Both the position numbers and the translations under genes were made by a program. The notes beneath the pieces were generated by a model. That model did no database searches and was not told the origin of the DNA. It saw nothing but the letters and a program-made list of their open reading frames with translations. Below are positions 15,306-22,991 of a stretch of DNA of 53,442 bases, one piece after another; position 1 is the first letter of the stretch, and each line of letters starts with the position of its first letter. The stretch comes from JBFKAV01 sp041621405 (GTDB taxonomy: Bacteria > Pseudomonadota > Alphaproteobacteria > Rhodobacterales > Rhodobacteraceae). The stretch spans positions 1 through 53,442 of the forward strand of contig JBFKAV010000006.1 in the NCBI GenBank assembly GCA_041621405.1, written 5' to 3'.

Positions 15306-17312
15306 ATGCTGACCGATGCCCAGCGCTCGAAGCTCACCGAAGCGGGGCTCAACCTGATCCAGCAGGCGCTGTCGATCTACGACAGCGAGCTCAGGCTCGC
15401 CGTCTCGAACCGCCGGTTCCAGGAGATGTTCGGCCTGCCCGAGCGCTTCGTCACCCCGGGGTCGGACTTCGGCGACCTGATCCGCTACCTCGTCGAGCGC
15501 GGCGAATACGGGCCTCAGGACGACCCCGAGGCGGCAATCAAGTTCCGCGTCGACCAGGCCCGGACCTTCCAGCCGCACTACCTCGAACGCCAGCGCCCCG
15601 ACGGCACTTGGATCGCGGTCGAGGGCAGCCCACTGAAGCAGGGCGGATGGGTTGCCGTCTACACCGACATCACCGCGATCAAGCGCCAGGAGGCGCTGCT
15701 GCGGGCCCGCTCCGAGGAGCTCTCGGGCGATCTTCTGGCCCATGCCGAAGAACTCTCCGAGGCCAACCGTGCGCTCGCCGCCACCAATGCCGCGCTGGAA
15801 GAGGCCCAGCGCGAGCTCACCGAGATCGAGGCGCGCACGCGGCTCACCGCCGAGATGATGCCCGCCCACATTGCCCGTGTGGACCGCGACCTGCGCTACA
15901 CCTACTCCAACCGCCGGCTCTCGTCGGTGCTCCCCGGCCGGCCCTCGGCAATCGTCGGCCTCGACGCCCGCGAGGCGCTGGGCGCGGAGGCCTTCGCCAA
16001 GATCGAGCCGTACCTCGCGGCGGCGCTCGACGGCGAGGGCTCGGTCTTCGAGTTCAGCCACGACGAGACCGCGCGGCGGATCCGCGTCGCCTTCACCCCC
16101 GACCGGGTGGGGGAGGGCCCGGTGGGCGGCGTCTACATCCTGTCGATGGACATCACCGAGGAAAGCCAGGCCCGCGTCAGCCTGATGCAGGCGCGCAAGC
16201 GCGAGCTCGCGGCCCAGCTTACCAGCGGCTTGGCCCACGATTTCGCCAACCTGCTGACCATCATCCTCGGCCTGCAGAGCCGGCTCGAACGGCTGCCGGG
16301 CCTGCCGGGCGAGGCCAAGGAGATGACCGCCGCCACCACCGCCGCCGCCCGCCGCGGCGGCACGCTTCTGGATCGCATCGCGCAGATGTCGGGCCGCCGT
16401 GAGATGCGGCCCGTGGCGACCGATCTCCGCGTCTTCCTCGCCGACTTAAGGACCTTGGCCGCGCCCTCGCTCCCCGACACCGTCGCCTTCGACGTCGACG
16501 CCAGGGCGCTGACCCGGCCCTTGCTGATCGACCCGGGCAGCCTTCAGGACTCGCTCCTCAACCTCGTCCTCAACGCCCGCGACGCGATCGGCGCGGGCCC
16601 CGGCGCGATCCGCGTCGAGGCGGTGCCGGTGCGCGACACCTGGCTCGAGATCACCGTCTCCGACACCGGCCCCGGCCTTTCGCCCGAGGCGCTTGAGCGT
16701 GGGCTCGAACCGTTCTTCACCACCAAGCCCGGCGAGGGCTCGGGGCTGGGGCTGTCGATGGTCTACGACCTCGTCACGCTCGCCGGCGGGCGGGTGCTTC
16801 TTGCCAACACCGCGCACGGCGCCGAGGTGACGCTGCGCCTGCCCTTGCGCCCCGCCAGCGAAACTCTGGCGCCGCGCCTCGTCCTTCTGGTGGAGGACAG
16901 CCCCGACATCCGCCAGACCGTGCGCGAGATGCTGATCGAGCTCGGCCACACCGTGATCGAGGCCGAGACCGCCGACGAGGCCGAGCGGCTGGCCGAGATC
17001 CCCGGCATCGACCTGGTGCTCTCGGACATCACGCTGGCGGGTGGCCGCAGCGGGCTGGAGCTTCTCGACGCGCTTTGGCCGAAGGGGATCGCCGACATCC
17101 GGCTCATGTCCTCGCTGCCGCCCGGCAACGCGCTCCGCGACAGCGCCGAGGCGCGCGCAGCGCTACTGCCGAAGCCTTTCTCGAAGGCCGAGCTCGCGGC
17201 CTTTCTTGGGGGCGGCGGCATGATGAGCCGGGTGATGGCGGCCAGGCCGGGGGGCTCCGCCCCCCAGACCCCCCAAGGTATTTGGAACAAGAGGAAGGAG
17301 GGAATCCCTTGA
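15306..17312 (+). CDS. PAS-domain hybrid sensor histidine kinase
   Basis: A 668-residue soluble kinase with no membrane segment. Order: PAS (about 10-130, with IYDSELRLAVSNRRFQEMF), a coiled coil (135-185), a second PAS (185-295), a phosphoacceptor helix with H311 in GLAHDFANLL, an HATPase domain (NLVLNARDAIG; DTGPGLSPEALERGLEPFF; GSGLGLSM), and a C-terminal receiver with D574 (LVLSDITLA). The last 20 or so residues (from RPGGSAPQTPQGIW) are the translation of repeat copy B. The stop overlaps the TTG of the response regulator gene, so the two are translationally coupled. It is divergent from the importer operon, whose substrate it may sense in the cytoplasm. Confidence 0.92.
   Translation: MLTDAQRSKLTEAGLNLIQQALSIYDSELRLAVSNRRFQEMFGLPERFVTPGSDFGDLIRYLVERGEYGPQDDPEAAIKFRVDQARTFQPHYLERQRPDGTWIAVEGSPLKQGGWVAVYTDITAIKRQEALLRARSEELSGDLLAHAEELSEANRALAATNAALEEAQRELTEIEARTRLTAEMMPAHIARVDRDLRYTYSNRRLSSVLPGRPSAIVGLDAREALGAEAFAKIEPYLAAALDGEGSVFEFSHDETARRIRVAFTPDRVGEGPVGGVYILSMDITEESQARVSLMQARKRELAAQLTSGLAHDFANLLTIILGLQSRLERLPGLPGEAKEMTAATTAAARRGGTLLDRIAQMSGRREMRPVATDLRVFLADLRTLAAPSLPDTVAFDVDARALTRPLLIDPGSLQDSLLNLVLNARDAIGAGPGAIRVEAVPVRDTWLEITVSDTGPGLSPEALERGLEPFFTTKPGEGSGLGLSMVYDLVTLAGGRVLLANTAHGAEVTLRLPLRPASETLAPRLVLLVEDSPDIRQTVREMLIELGHTVIEAETADEAERLAEIPGIDLVLSDITLAGGRSGLELLDALWPKGIADIRLMSSLPPGNALRDSAEARAALLPKPFSKAELAAFLGGGGMMSRVMAARPGGSAPQTPQGIWNKRKEGIP
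17244..17297 (+). repeat. 54-base repeat, copy B, inside the 3' end of the kinase gene
   Basis: This copy matches copy A (11180-11233) at about 48 of 54 positions, including GGGGGGC-loop-GCCCCCC and GAACAAGAGGAAG. It lies within the kinase reading frame and is translated as its C-terminal tail. The purine-rich end continues into GAAGGAGGG, which is the ribosome binding site for the next gene's TTG start at 17309. Confidence 0.85.
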
Positions 17313-18016
17313 GTGCCAGCGCGCCTTACGTCGCGATCCTCGACGACGAGCCTGAGATCAGGCGGATGCTGGCCGAGGCGCTGACAGAGGCGGGCTTCCG
17401 CACCCAGAGCTTTGCGCGGGCGACCGAGTTCGAGGCGGTGCTCAATCGTGCCACGCCCGACGTGTGCCTCGTCGACCTCGGGCTGCCCGACAAGGACGGG
17501 CTGGCGCTGGTGCACCGGCTGGCACTGGAATCCGGCGCAGCGATCATCATCATCTCCGGCCGGGCGCAGGTGCAGGACCGGGTCACCGGGCTCGAGCTCG
17601 GCGCCGACGACTACATCATCAAGCCCTTCGACCCCGCCGAGGTGGTGGCCCGCGTCCGCGCCCGGCTGCGCAAGGGTCGGGACAGCCCCCGCGCCGCGAT
17701 GACCGCCCGCTTCGAGGGCTGGGAGGCGCGCTTCGCCTCCTATCTTCTCGTCGCTCCCGACGGCACGCAAGTGCCCGTCTCACACGCCGAGGGCGAGGTG
17801 CTGCGGCTGTTCCTGGAAAGCCCCAAGCGGCTCCTCTCCCGGCCGCAGATGCAGGAGGCGCTGGGCGGCGCCGCGGGCGACAGCTTCGACCGGGCGATGG
17901 ACGTGCGGATCTCGCGGCTCCGCCAGAAGCTCGGCGAGGACCCGAAGAACCCGCGCCTGATCAAGACGATCTACGGCGCCGGCTACATCTTCCTCGGCGA
18001 CGTCAGCTGGAGCTGA
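17309..18016 (+). CDS. OmpR-family response regulator (TTG start)
   Basis: A 235-residue regulator: a receiver domain with the acidic pair at residues 12-13, phosphorylatable D56 (CLVDLGLPDKDG) and the conserved Lys in YIIKPFD, then an OmpR/PhoB winged helix (about 135-232, ending in RLIKTIYGAGYIFLGD). The frame is open upstream, but the TTG at 17309 overlaps the kinase stop (TTGA) and follows AAGGAGGG. It is the evident partner of the hybrid kinase. Targets probably include the divergent importer operon. Confidence 0.92.
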   Translation: MSASAPYVAILDDEPEIRRMLAEALTEAGFRTQSFARATEFEAVLNRATPDVCLVDLGLPDKDGLALVHRLALESGAAIIIISGRAQVQDRVTGLELGADDYIIKPFDPAEVVARVRARLRKGRDSPRAAMTARFEGWEARFASYLLVAPDGTQVPVSHAEGEVLRLFLESPKRLLSRPQMQEALGGAAGDSFDRAMDVRISRLRQKLGEDPKNPRLIKTIYGAGYIFLGDVSWS

Positions 18017-18068
18017 CGCTTGCCGGCAGCCGGCCGGGGCGGCACAGTCGGCCGGATGGGAGGCGAGG

Positions 18069-19211
18069 ATGATCCACTGGTGCGGAACCGGGCTCTCCGC
18101 GGTGCCGGGGCTGCGGCGGCTCATCGGATCGGGGCGCGACGTAACGGTCTGGAGCCTCCCGCGGCAGGTGGCGGTCGACGCCGTGGGCGACCTCACCGAG
18201 CGGATCGAGGAATTCGACGAGGAGGCCTTCGCGGCCGCGCTCTCCCTCGGCGACGTCGTCGTCTCGATGGTCCCCGCCGAGGCGCACCTGGCGCTCGCCC
18301 GCCACGCGCTCGCGGCCCGGGCGCATTTCGTCTCCTCCTCCTATCTCACGCCGGCGATGCGCGGCCTCGACGAGGAGGCGCGGGAGGCCGGCTCGGTCAT
18401 CCTGGGCGAGGTCGGGCTCGACCCCGGCATCGACCACCTGATGGCACATTGGCTGATGGCCGACTACCGCGCCTCGCCGGCCTTCCACGCCGGGGACGCG
18501 CTGTCCTTCCGCTCCTGGTGCGGCGGCATGCCGCGCGAGCCGAACGCGCTCCGCTACAAGTTCTCCTGGTCTCCGCTCGGCGCGCTCCGGGCGCTGGCCG
18601 AGCCCGCTCGCGCGATCCGCCATTTCACCGAGCTCGCTGTCGCCCGCCCCTGGGACGCGCTGCGCACGGTCACGCTGCCGCTCGATCCCCCCGAGCTCTT
18701 CGAGGTCTATCCCAACCGCGACAGCCTGCCCTACCTCGCCGAGTACCGCTTCGAGCCCGGCTGGAAGGTCAAGGAGTTCGAGCGCGGAACGCTGCGGCCG
18801 CTCGGCTGGGCCGAGGCCTGGGCGCCGATCTTCGCGGAGATTTCCGGCGCCGAAAGCGCGGAGGGGGAGGCGCGGCTTGCCGATCTGTCCAAGCGGCTCT
18901 GGCGCGAGAACGCCTATGCCCCGGGCGAGGCGGACCGCGTGGTTCTGATGGTGGAGCTCGAGGCCGAACGCGAGGGCCGCCCGGTCTACCGCAAGGCCTG
19001 GCTGCTCGACGCCTGGGGCGACCTGCGCGGCAGCGCGATGGCAAGGCTGGTCTCGGGCACGGTAGCGCTCGCCGCGGAGGCGGTCCTCCTGCGCGAGATC
19101 CCCGTCGGCGTCCATGGCGCGCCGTCCGACCCCAGGCTCGTCGCCCGCTGGCTCGGCGCCGTCGATCAGCTTGCGCAGCGCTGCCGGGTGGTCGACCGGC
19201 TCGGCCGCTGA
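18069..19211 (+). CDS. Saccharopine dehydrogenase family protein
   Basis: A 380-residue protein with an N-terminal Rossmann-like half (HWCGTGLSAVPGLRRLI; DVVVSMVPAEAHLALARHAL; FVSSSYLTPAMRGLDEEA) and the GEVGLDPGIDHLMA turn that is diagnostic for saccharopine reductases/dehydrogenases. The first glycine-rich loop is shortened compared with canonical NAD(P)-binding members. Family members act in lysine metabolism or related imine reductions; no lysine catabolic genes are nearby, so the substrate is open. GGGAGG precedes the ATG. It follows the response regulator by 52 bases. Confidence 0.82.
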   Translation: MIHWCGTGLSAVPGLRRLIGSGRDVTVWSLPRQVAVDAVGDLTERIEEFDEEAFAAALSLGDVVVSMVPAEAHLALARHALAARAHFVSSSYLTPAMRGLDEEAREAGSVILGEVGLDPGIDHLMAHWLMADYRASPAFHAGDALSFRSWCGGMPREPNALRYKFSWSPLGALRALAEPARAIRHFTELAVARPWDALRTVTLPLDPPELFEVYPNRDSLPYLAEYRFEPGWKVKEFERGTLRPLGWAEAWAPIFAEISGAESAEGEARLADLSKRLWRENAYAPGEADRVVLMVELEAEREGRPVYRKAWLLDAWGDLRGSAMARLVSGTVALAAEAVLLREIPVGVHGAPSDPRLVARWLGAVDQLAQRCRVVDRLGR

Positions 19212-19214
19212 GGC

Positions 19215-19613
19215 TCAGTAGAGCTCGTCCTCTTCCTCTTCCGGGTCGATCCCCAAGGCCTCGAGCCCGGACTCGAGGTAGTCGGCGAGGAGCGGCACGC
19301 CCATCAGGTATTCCGAGGTCTTGTTCACCGCCTCCTGCTTCGCCGTCTCGATCGCCTCCTCCAGGTCGTCCGCGGTGAACGTGTCGCGGCCGATCCACAT
19401 CACCGCCACCAGGCTCGCCTGCTCGTCCTCGTTCAGCCCGTCGATGAACTCGGTGAACTCCAGGATCGCCGGGTCGTCGGCATGGGCCTCGAGGATCGCG
19501 CCGCCGTCCGAATCGGCGTCGTCGCCCTCGGCGTCCCAGGGTGCGACCTTGACGTCGATCTCGCGCGCGAGAATGGCGACATAGGCCACCTTCTGGGCGC
19601 TGATTTCGAGCAT
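19215..19613 (-). CDS. DUF3775 family protein
   Basis: A 132-residue, very acidic protein ending EEEEDELY. It begins MLEISAQKVAYVAILAREID and carries the central block FIDGLNEDEQASLVAVMWIGR, which matches my memory of DUF3775, a small family found mainly in alphaproteobacteria. No catalytic motif or membrane segment is visible. The start at 19613 is preferred over one 20 codons upstream because GGGAGG stands before it. It is convergent with the saccharopine-dehydrogenase-like gene (3 bases apart). Function is unknown. Confidence 0.75.
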   Translation of the reverse strand: MLEISAQKVAYVAILAREIDVKVAPWDAEGDDADSDGGAILEAHADDPAILEFTEFIDGLNEDEQASLVAVMWIGRDTFTADDLEEAIETAKQEAVNKTSEYLMGVPLLADYLESGLEALGIDPEEEEDELY

Positions 19614-19683
19614 GGCGACCTCCCAGGGCAGTTCCGAGCGGAAGAATCTTACGGCTTCTGCGGCCCTCCGCAAGCCCTGGCGG

Positions 19684-20418
19684 TCAGCCCCGGAACAGGC
19701 GGAACCAGGCCCAGTCGGGCAGGAATCGCGCGGCGCGGAACATCAGCCCGAAGGCGAAAGGAAAGCTCTTTCGGAAGCCGCGGCCGTCCATCAGGGCGAA
19801 CATCGCCTCGGCGGCCTCCTCCGGCGTCATCAGGAACGGCATCGAGAAATCGTTCTTGTCGGTCAACCGCGTCTTGATGAAGCCCGGGTTGGCAAGCTGC
19901 ACCTCGATGCCCGTGCCCCTGAGATCTGCGCGCATTGTCTCGGCCAGAGACATCACGGCGGCCTTCGAAGCGCCGTAGCCGATCGCGCCGGGCAGGCCAC
20001 GGAACCCCGAGAGGCTGCCGGTGAGCACCACGTGCCCGCGCCCGCGCCGAACCATGGCGGGGATCACGGCACCCAGGGTCCGCACCGCGCCCGTGAAGTT
20101 GACGTCGGCCATCGCCTCGGCCTGCTCGGGTTCCCATTCCTGCGCCGACATCGGCCAGTAGACGCCCGCGAGGTAGACGAGGCCGTCGATCTCTCCCGCC
20201 TCCGCCGCTGCCCTCTCCACCGAGGCCCGGTCGGCGACGTCGACCGTCACGACCCGCGCAGGCCCGGGGAGCTCGCGGGCAAGCTCTTCCAGCCGCCCGG
20301 CACTCCGTGCGCTGAGGGCCAGCTCGGCGCCCCTTTCCGAGAGCCGACGCGCGAGCGCGCGGCCCAGCCCCTCGCTCGCGCCGACGAGCCAGTAGCGCTT
20401 GCCCCGCCAGTCCCTCAC
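19684..20418 (-). CDS. Short-chain dehydrogenase/reductase (GTG start)
   Basis: A 244-residue classical SDR. The nucleotide-binding motif is GASEGLGRA (13-21), the structural NxAG equivalent is YLAGVYW, the catalytic Ser is in LTGSLSGF, and the YxxxK motif is YGASK, followed by NPGFIKTRL. The GTG start overlaps the DUF3833 stop by 4 bases, so it is the last gene of the five-gene operon driven from the RpoE-type promoter at 24317-24344. From memory, R. sphaeroides has the same gene order in its RpoE regulon. The substrate is unknown; a lipid or fatty-acid derivative fits the neighbours. Confidence 0.9.
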   Translation of the reverse strand: MRDWRGKRYWLVGASEGLGRALARRLSERGAELALSARSAGRLEELARELPGPARVVTVDVADRASVERAAAEAGEIDGLVYLAGVYWPMSAQEWEPEQAEAMADVNFTGAVRTLGAVIPAMVRRGRGHVVLTGSLSGFRGLPGAIGYGASKAAVMSLAETMRADLRGTGIEVQLANPGFIKTRLTDKNDFSMPFLMTPEEAAEAMFALMDGRGFRKSFPFAFGLMFRAARFLPDWAWFRLFRG

Positions 20419-20978
20419 GCGGCGTCTTTCGGCCGCATCGTCGCGACCAGCTCGGCCACCTTGATCCCGAACTTTCGGAACTGGCTGCGGTTGATGATCG
20501 CGCCGTTCTCCATCAGGTACATCCAGTCGGTGGCGTCGAGCACGTGCCCACCCGAGCTCTCAGGCAGCCGGATCCGGTAGCTCAGCACCGCCGCCGGCCC
20601 GGCCTGTTGCCCGAGGCCGGTGCCCACCAGATCGTCGGCCTCGGCCCGAATCGCGCCGTCGTTGCCCAGCGTCAGCCGCCACTCGCGGTTCTGAGTGGTC
20701 CCGCTGTCGTATCGGAACGCCTCGGTCACGGTGCCGATATTGCCCTCCCAGCGCGCCTCCATGTCGGCCACGAAACGCGAGGCGACCCGGCCGGTGGGGC
20801 CGTAGATCACGCCCTCGCAGAGGATCGGGCCCTTGAGGTGCTTGCGCAGGTCGAAGTACGGGCCCTTGTCCGCGTAATCCGCCGGCCCCTGTCCGCGGAA
20901 GCCGAGGTACCGCGCTTGCAGGGCGACCAGGGCGAGCGCGAGACCCGTGCCGAGGAGGAGAGCGAGGAGCGGTTCCAT
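20415..20978 (-). CDS. DUF3833 family membrane-anchored protein
   Basis: A 187-residue protein with an N-terminal hydrophobic segment (LLALLLGTGLALALVALQA) and a lipocalin-like beta-rich body containing CEGVIYGPTGRVASRF, NREWRL and DATDWMYLMENGAIINRS, the DUF3833 pattern. Many DUF3833 proteins are lipoproteins; no lipobox Cys is present here, so a membrane anchor is likely. It overlaps the SDR start and follows the MFS gene by 4 bases. Position in the singlet-oxygen operon suggests a role in envelope lipid repair or modification. Confidence 0.85.
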   Translation of the reverse strand: MEPLLALLLGTGLALALVALQARYLGFRGQGPADYADKGPYFDLRKHLKGPILCEGVIYGPTGRVASRFVADMEARWEGNIGTVTEAFRYDSGTTQNREWRLTLGNDGAIRAEADDLVGTGLGQQAGPAAVLSYRIRLPESSGGHVLDATDWMYLMENGAIINRSQFRKFGIKVAELVATMRPKDAA

Positions 20979-20982
20979 TTGA

Positions 20983-22239
20983 TCAGACTTCCTTCAGGGG
21001 CGTCGCCGCGAGGAGGGCGATCGCCGCGAGTTTCAGGGCACAGGGGAGGAGCGCGTAGAGCGCGGTGAGGGCGAAAAGCGCCTCGGGCGCGTTCGCCTCG
21101 CCGGCGGCGAAGCCGCTTGCTTGAAGCAGTGGCAGGAGTGTCACGGCCGCGAAGGCGAGCGTGAACTTCGAGACGAAGGACCAGAGCCCGAAGGCCTGGC
21201 CTGCGCCGGGCGCGACTGTGGCCATGCGGCAGGCGAAGATCGCCGGCAGCAGTGTCATGTCGGCCCCAAGCGCGGCCCCCGAGGCAAGGCAGATGACCGC
21301 GAAGGGCACCACGTCGCCCGCTCCGAGCGTGGCCGCGAAGCCGAAGGCGAGGATCGAGAGAGCCATGCCGGCAAGGAGCGCGCGTTTCGCGCCGACCGCT
21401 TCGGCCGCCCGGCCCCAGAGCGGCGCCGACAGCGCCGCGGCAAGGAAGAACAGCAGCAGCAGCGGCCCCTCCCAGCCCGACGCGGCGAGGCGGCTTTCGA
21501 CGAAGAACAGGAACAGCGTCGAGGTCACCGCCACGGGGGTCGCGTTGATCAGCGCGAGAACCAGAAGCCGGCGCGCGACGGAATCGCTCAGCACCGCGCG
21601 GAAGCCGCAGGCCCCCGGGGCGCGGCCTGCCCCCCATTCCCGGCGCATCGCCAGCGCGGAAAGCAGGCAGAGCGCGGCGAAGCCCGCGGCGAGGAGCGCC
21701 AGCGGGCTCCCCGGGGCGAGTGCGAGCGCGGCCGGCGCCACCGCCGCCGCCGAAATGCCGATGAGCGCCCCCGCCTCGCGCCAGGCGGCGAGCCGCAGGT
21801 GGCCGCCATGCCCGAGCCGTCCAGCCTTCGCCACGCCCTCGGCATAGAAAGTGACGGTGAGAAACGAGAACGCGCTGAAGAGCGCCGTCAGCGTCAGCGC
21901 GAACCACAAGAGAGGCGCCACGGGCGGCGCCACCGCGAAGAGCCCGACCATCGCCGCCGCCATTACCGCCAGCGCGGCGGCCACAGCCTGCGCGCGCTGG
22001 ACGCGGAGTCGCTCGGCGAGCCATCCGAAGAAGGGGTCCTGAGCTACGTCGAGAAGCCTCAGCGCGAACAGAACCACGCCCAGCGCCGCCAGGCTGACGC
22101 CGTATTCGTCCACGTAGAACTTCGGCGCATGAATGTAGATCGGCAGCCCCGCCGCCGCGAGCGTGGCCCCGAAGAGCGACCACGGCCAGAGCGCCGCCGC
22201 CCCGGCCCGCGCCGGCGCAAGGGCTGCCGCCCGGCTCAC
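20983..22239 (-). CDS. MFS transporter, GPH (glycoside-pentoside-hexuronide)-like (GTG start)
   Basis: A 418-residue protein with about 12 hydrophobic segments. The N-terminal half has AAGLPIYIHAPKFYVDEYG, and the loop LRLLDVAQDPFFGWLAERL carries the conserved D-x2-DP motif of GPH cation symporters. The GTG at 22239 overlaps the DUF1365 stop as GTGA, which decides the start. Despite the sugar-symporter ancestry, its neighbours are lipid and redox genes, so export or flipping of a lipid-derived molecule is possible but unproven. Confidence 0.88.
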   Translation of the reverse strand: MSRAAALAPARAGAAALWPWSLFGATLAAAGLPIYIHAPKFYVDEYGVSLAALGVVLFALRLLDVAQDPFFGWLAERLRVQRAQAVAAALAVMAAAMVGLFAVAPPVAPLLWFALTLTALFSAFSFLTVTFYAEGVAKAGRLGHGGHLRLAAWREAGALIGISAAAVAPAALALAPGSPLALLAAGFAALCLLSALAMRREWGAGRAPGACGFRAVLSDSVARRLLVLALINATPVAVTSTLFLFFVESRLAASGWEGPLLLLFFLAAALSAPLWGRAAEAVGAKRALLAGMALSILAFGFAATLGAGDVVPFAVICLASGAALGADMTLLPAIFACRMATVAPGAGQAFGLWSFVSKFTLAFAAVTLLPLLQASGFAAGEANAPEALFALTALYALLPCALKLAAIALLAATPLKEV

Positions 22240-22991
22240 CGGGTCACCTCGTCGGCCGGCGGCTCCGGCCGCAGCCGGTACCGCGCGCCCTTCCACCAGA
22301 GCTTCAGCGCCTGCCAGTGGATCAGCGCCATCACCCTTCGCGAGCCGAAGGGCCGCCTGATGCAGGCCCGCAGCAGCCCGAGGCTGGTGAGCGGCTTCCG
22401 GTTACCGGTCAGCGTTGCGACGAGCCCGCCATTGCCGGCCGCGTAGTCGATCCGGATCGAGATCCTGTCGGGGCGGATGTCGAACCGGAAGCGGTAGCCG
22501 CCCGCGACCGGCTGAAACGGCGAGACATGAAGGATCTTTCGCGCCGTCACCCTGTCGTCGCGGGTGAGTGGTGCCAGATCGTCGCGGTGGCAGAGGTAGC
22601 TGTGGCGGTCGCCGAAGGTGTTGGTCACCTCGGCAATCACCACGCGGAGGCGGCCCTCGGCGTCGTGGCAGAGCCAGAAGCTGACCGGGTTGAAGACATG
22701 CCCGAGGATGCGCGGCTGGGCGAGCAGGAGCACCTTGCCGGCTACCCCCGGCACGTGCTGGACAAGAACCTCGCGCACCCATTGCGGCCCGCGCCCACGA
22801 TACGGCGCGCCGCCATGATCGGCATCGTGCAGCGACGCGAGATTGGTGCGGTTCCGGGAAAAGAGCCTCGGTGCCGATACCTCGGACTCGGGCTCGAGGA
22901 GCACGTAGTCGACCGAATAGCGGAAGGCATTCTCAACCGCTCCCCGCCGCCCGTGAAAGCTGCTGGCCTCGACATGCTCGACGGTGCTCAT
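22236..22991 (-). CDS. DUF1365 family protein
   Basis: A 251-residue protein with the DUF1365 marks RYSVDYVLLE near the N-terminus, then LLAQPRILGHVFNPVSFWLC, VIAEVTNTFGDRHSYLC and FHVSPF-like HVSPFQPVAGGYRF. In many bacteria DUF1365 is encoded beside an FAD amine-oxidase-like protein and a cyclopropane-fatty-acid-synthase-like methyltransferase, and both partner types are lipid-linked. The ATG at 22991 overlaps the upstream stop by 4 bases, which fixes the start. From memory, the R. sphaeroides counterpart is an RpoE target needed for a normal singlet-oxygen response. Confidence 0.88.
   Translation of the reverse strand: MSTVEHVEASSFHGRRGAVENAFRYSVDYVLLEPESEVSAPRLFSRNRTNLASLHDADHGGAPYRGRGPQWVREVLVQHVPGVAGKVLLLAQPRILGHVFNPVSFWLCHDAEGRLRVVIAEVTNTFGDRHSYLCHRDDLAPLTRDDRVTARKILHVSPFQPVAGGYRFRFDIRPDRISIRIDYAAGNGGLVATLTGNRKPLTSLGLLRACIRRPFGSRRVMALIHWQALKLWWKGARYRLRPEPPADEVTR

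Noticed and set aside
13920..16238. 772-codon minus-strand frame spanning the acyl-CoA synthetase and kinase genes
   Set aside because: It crosses the divergent gap and opposes the kinase domain motifs; low-complexity shadow frame.
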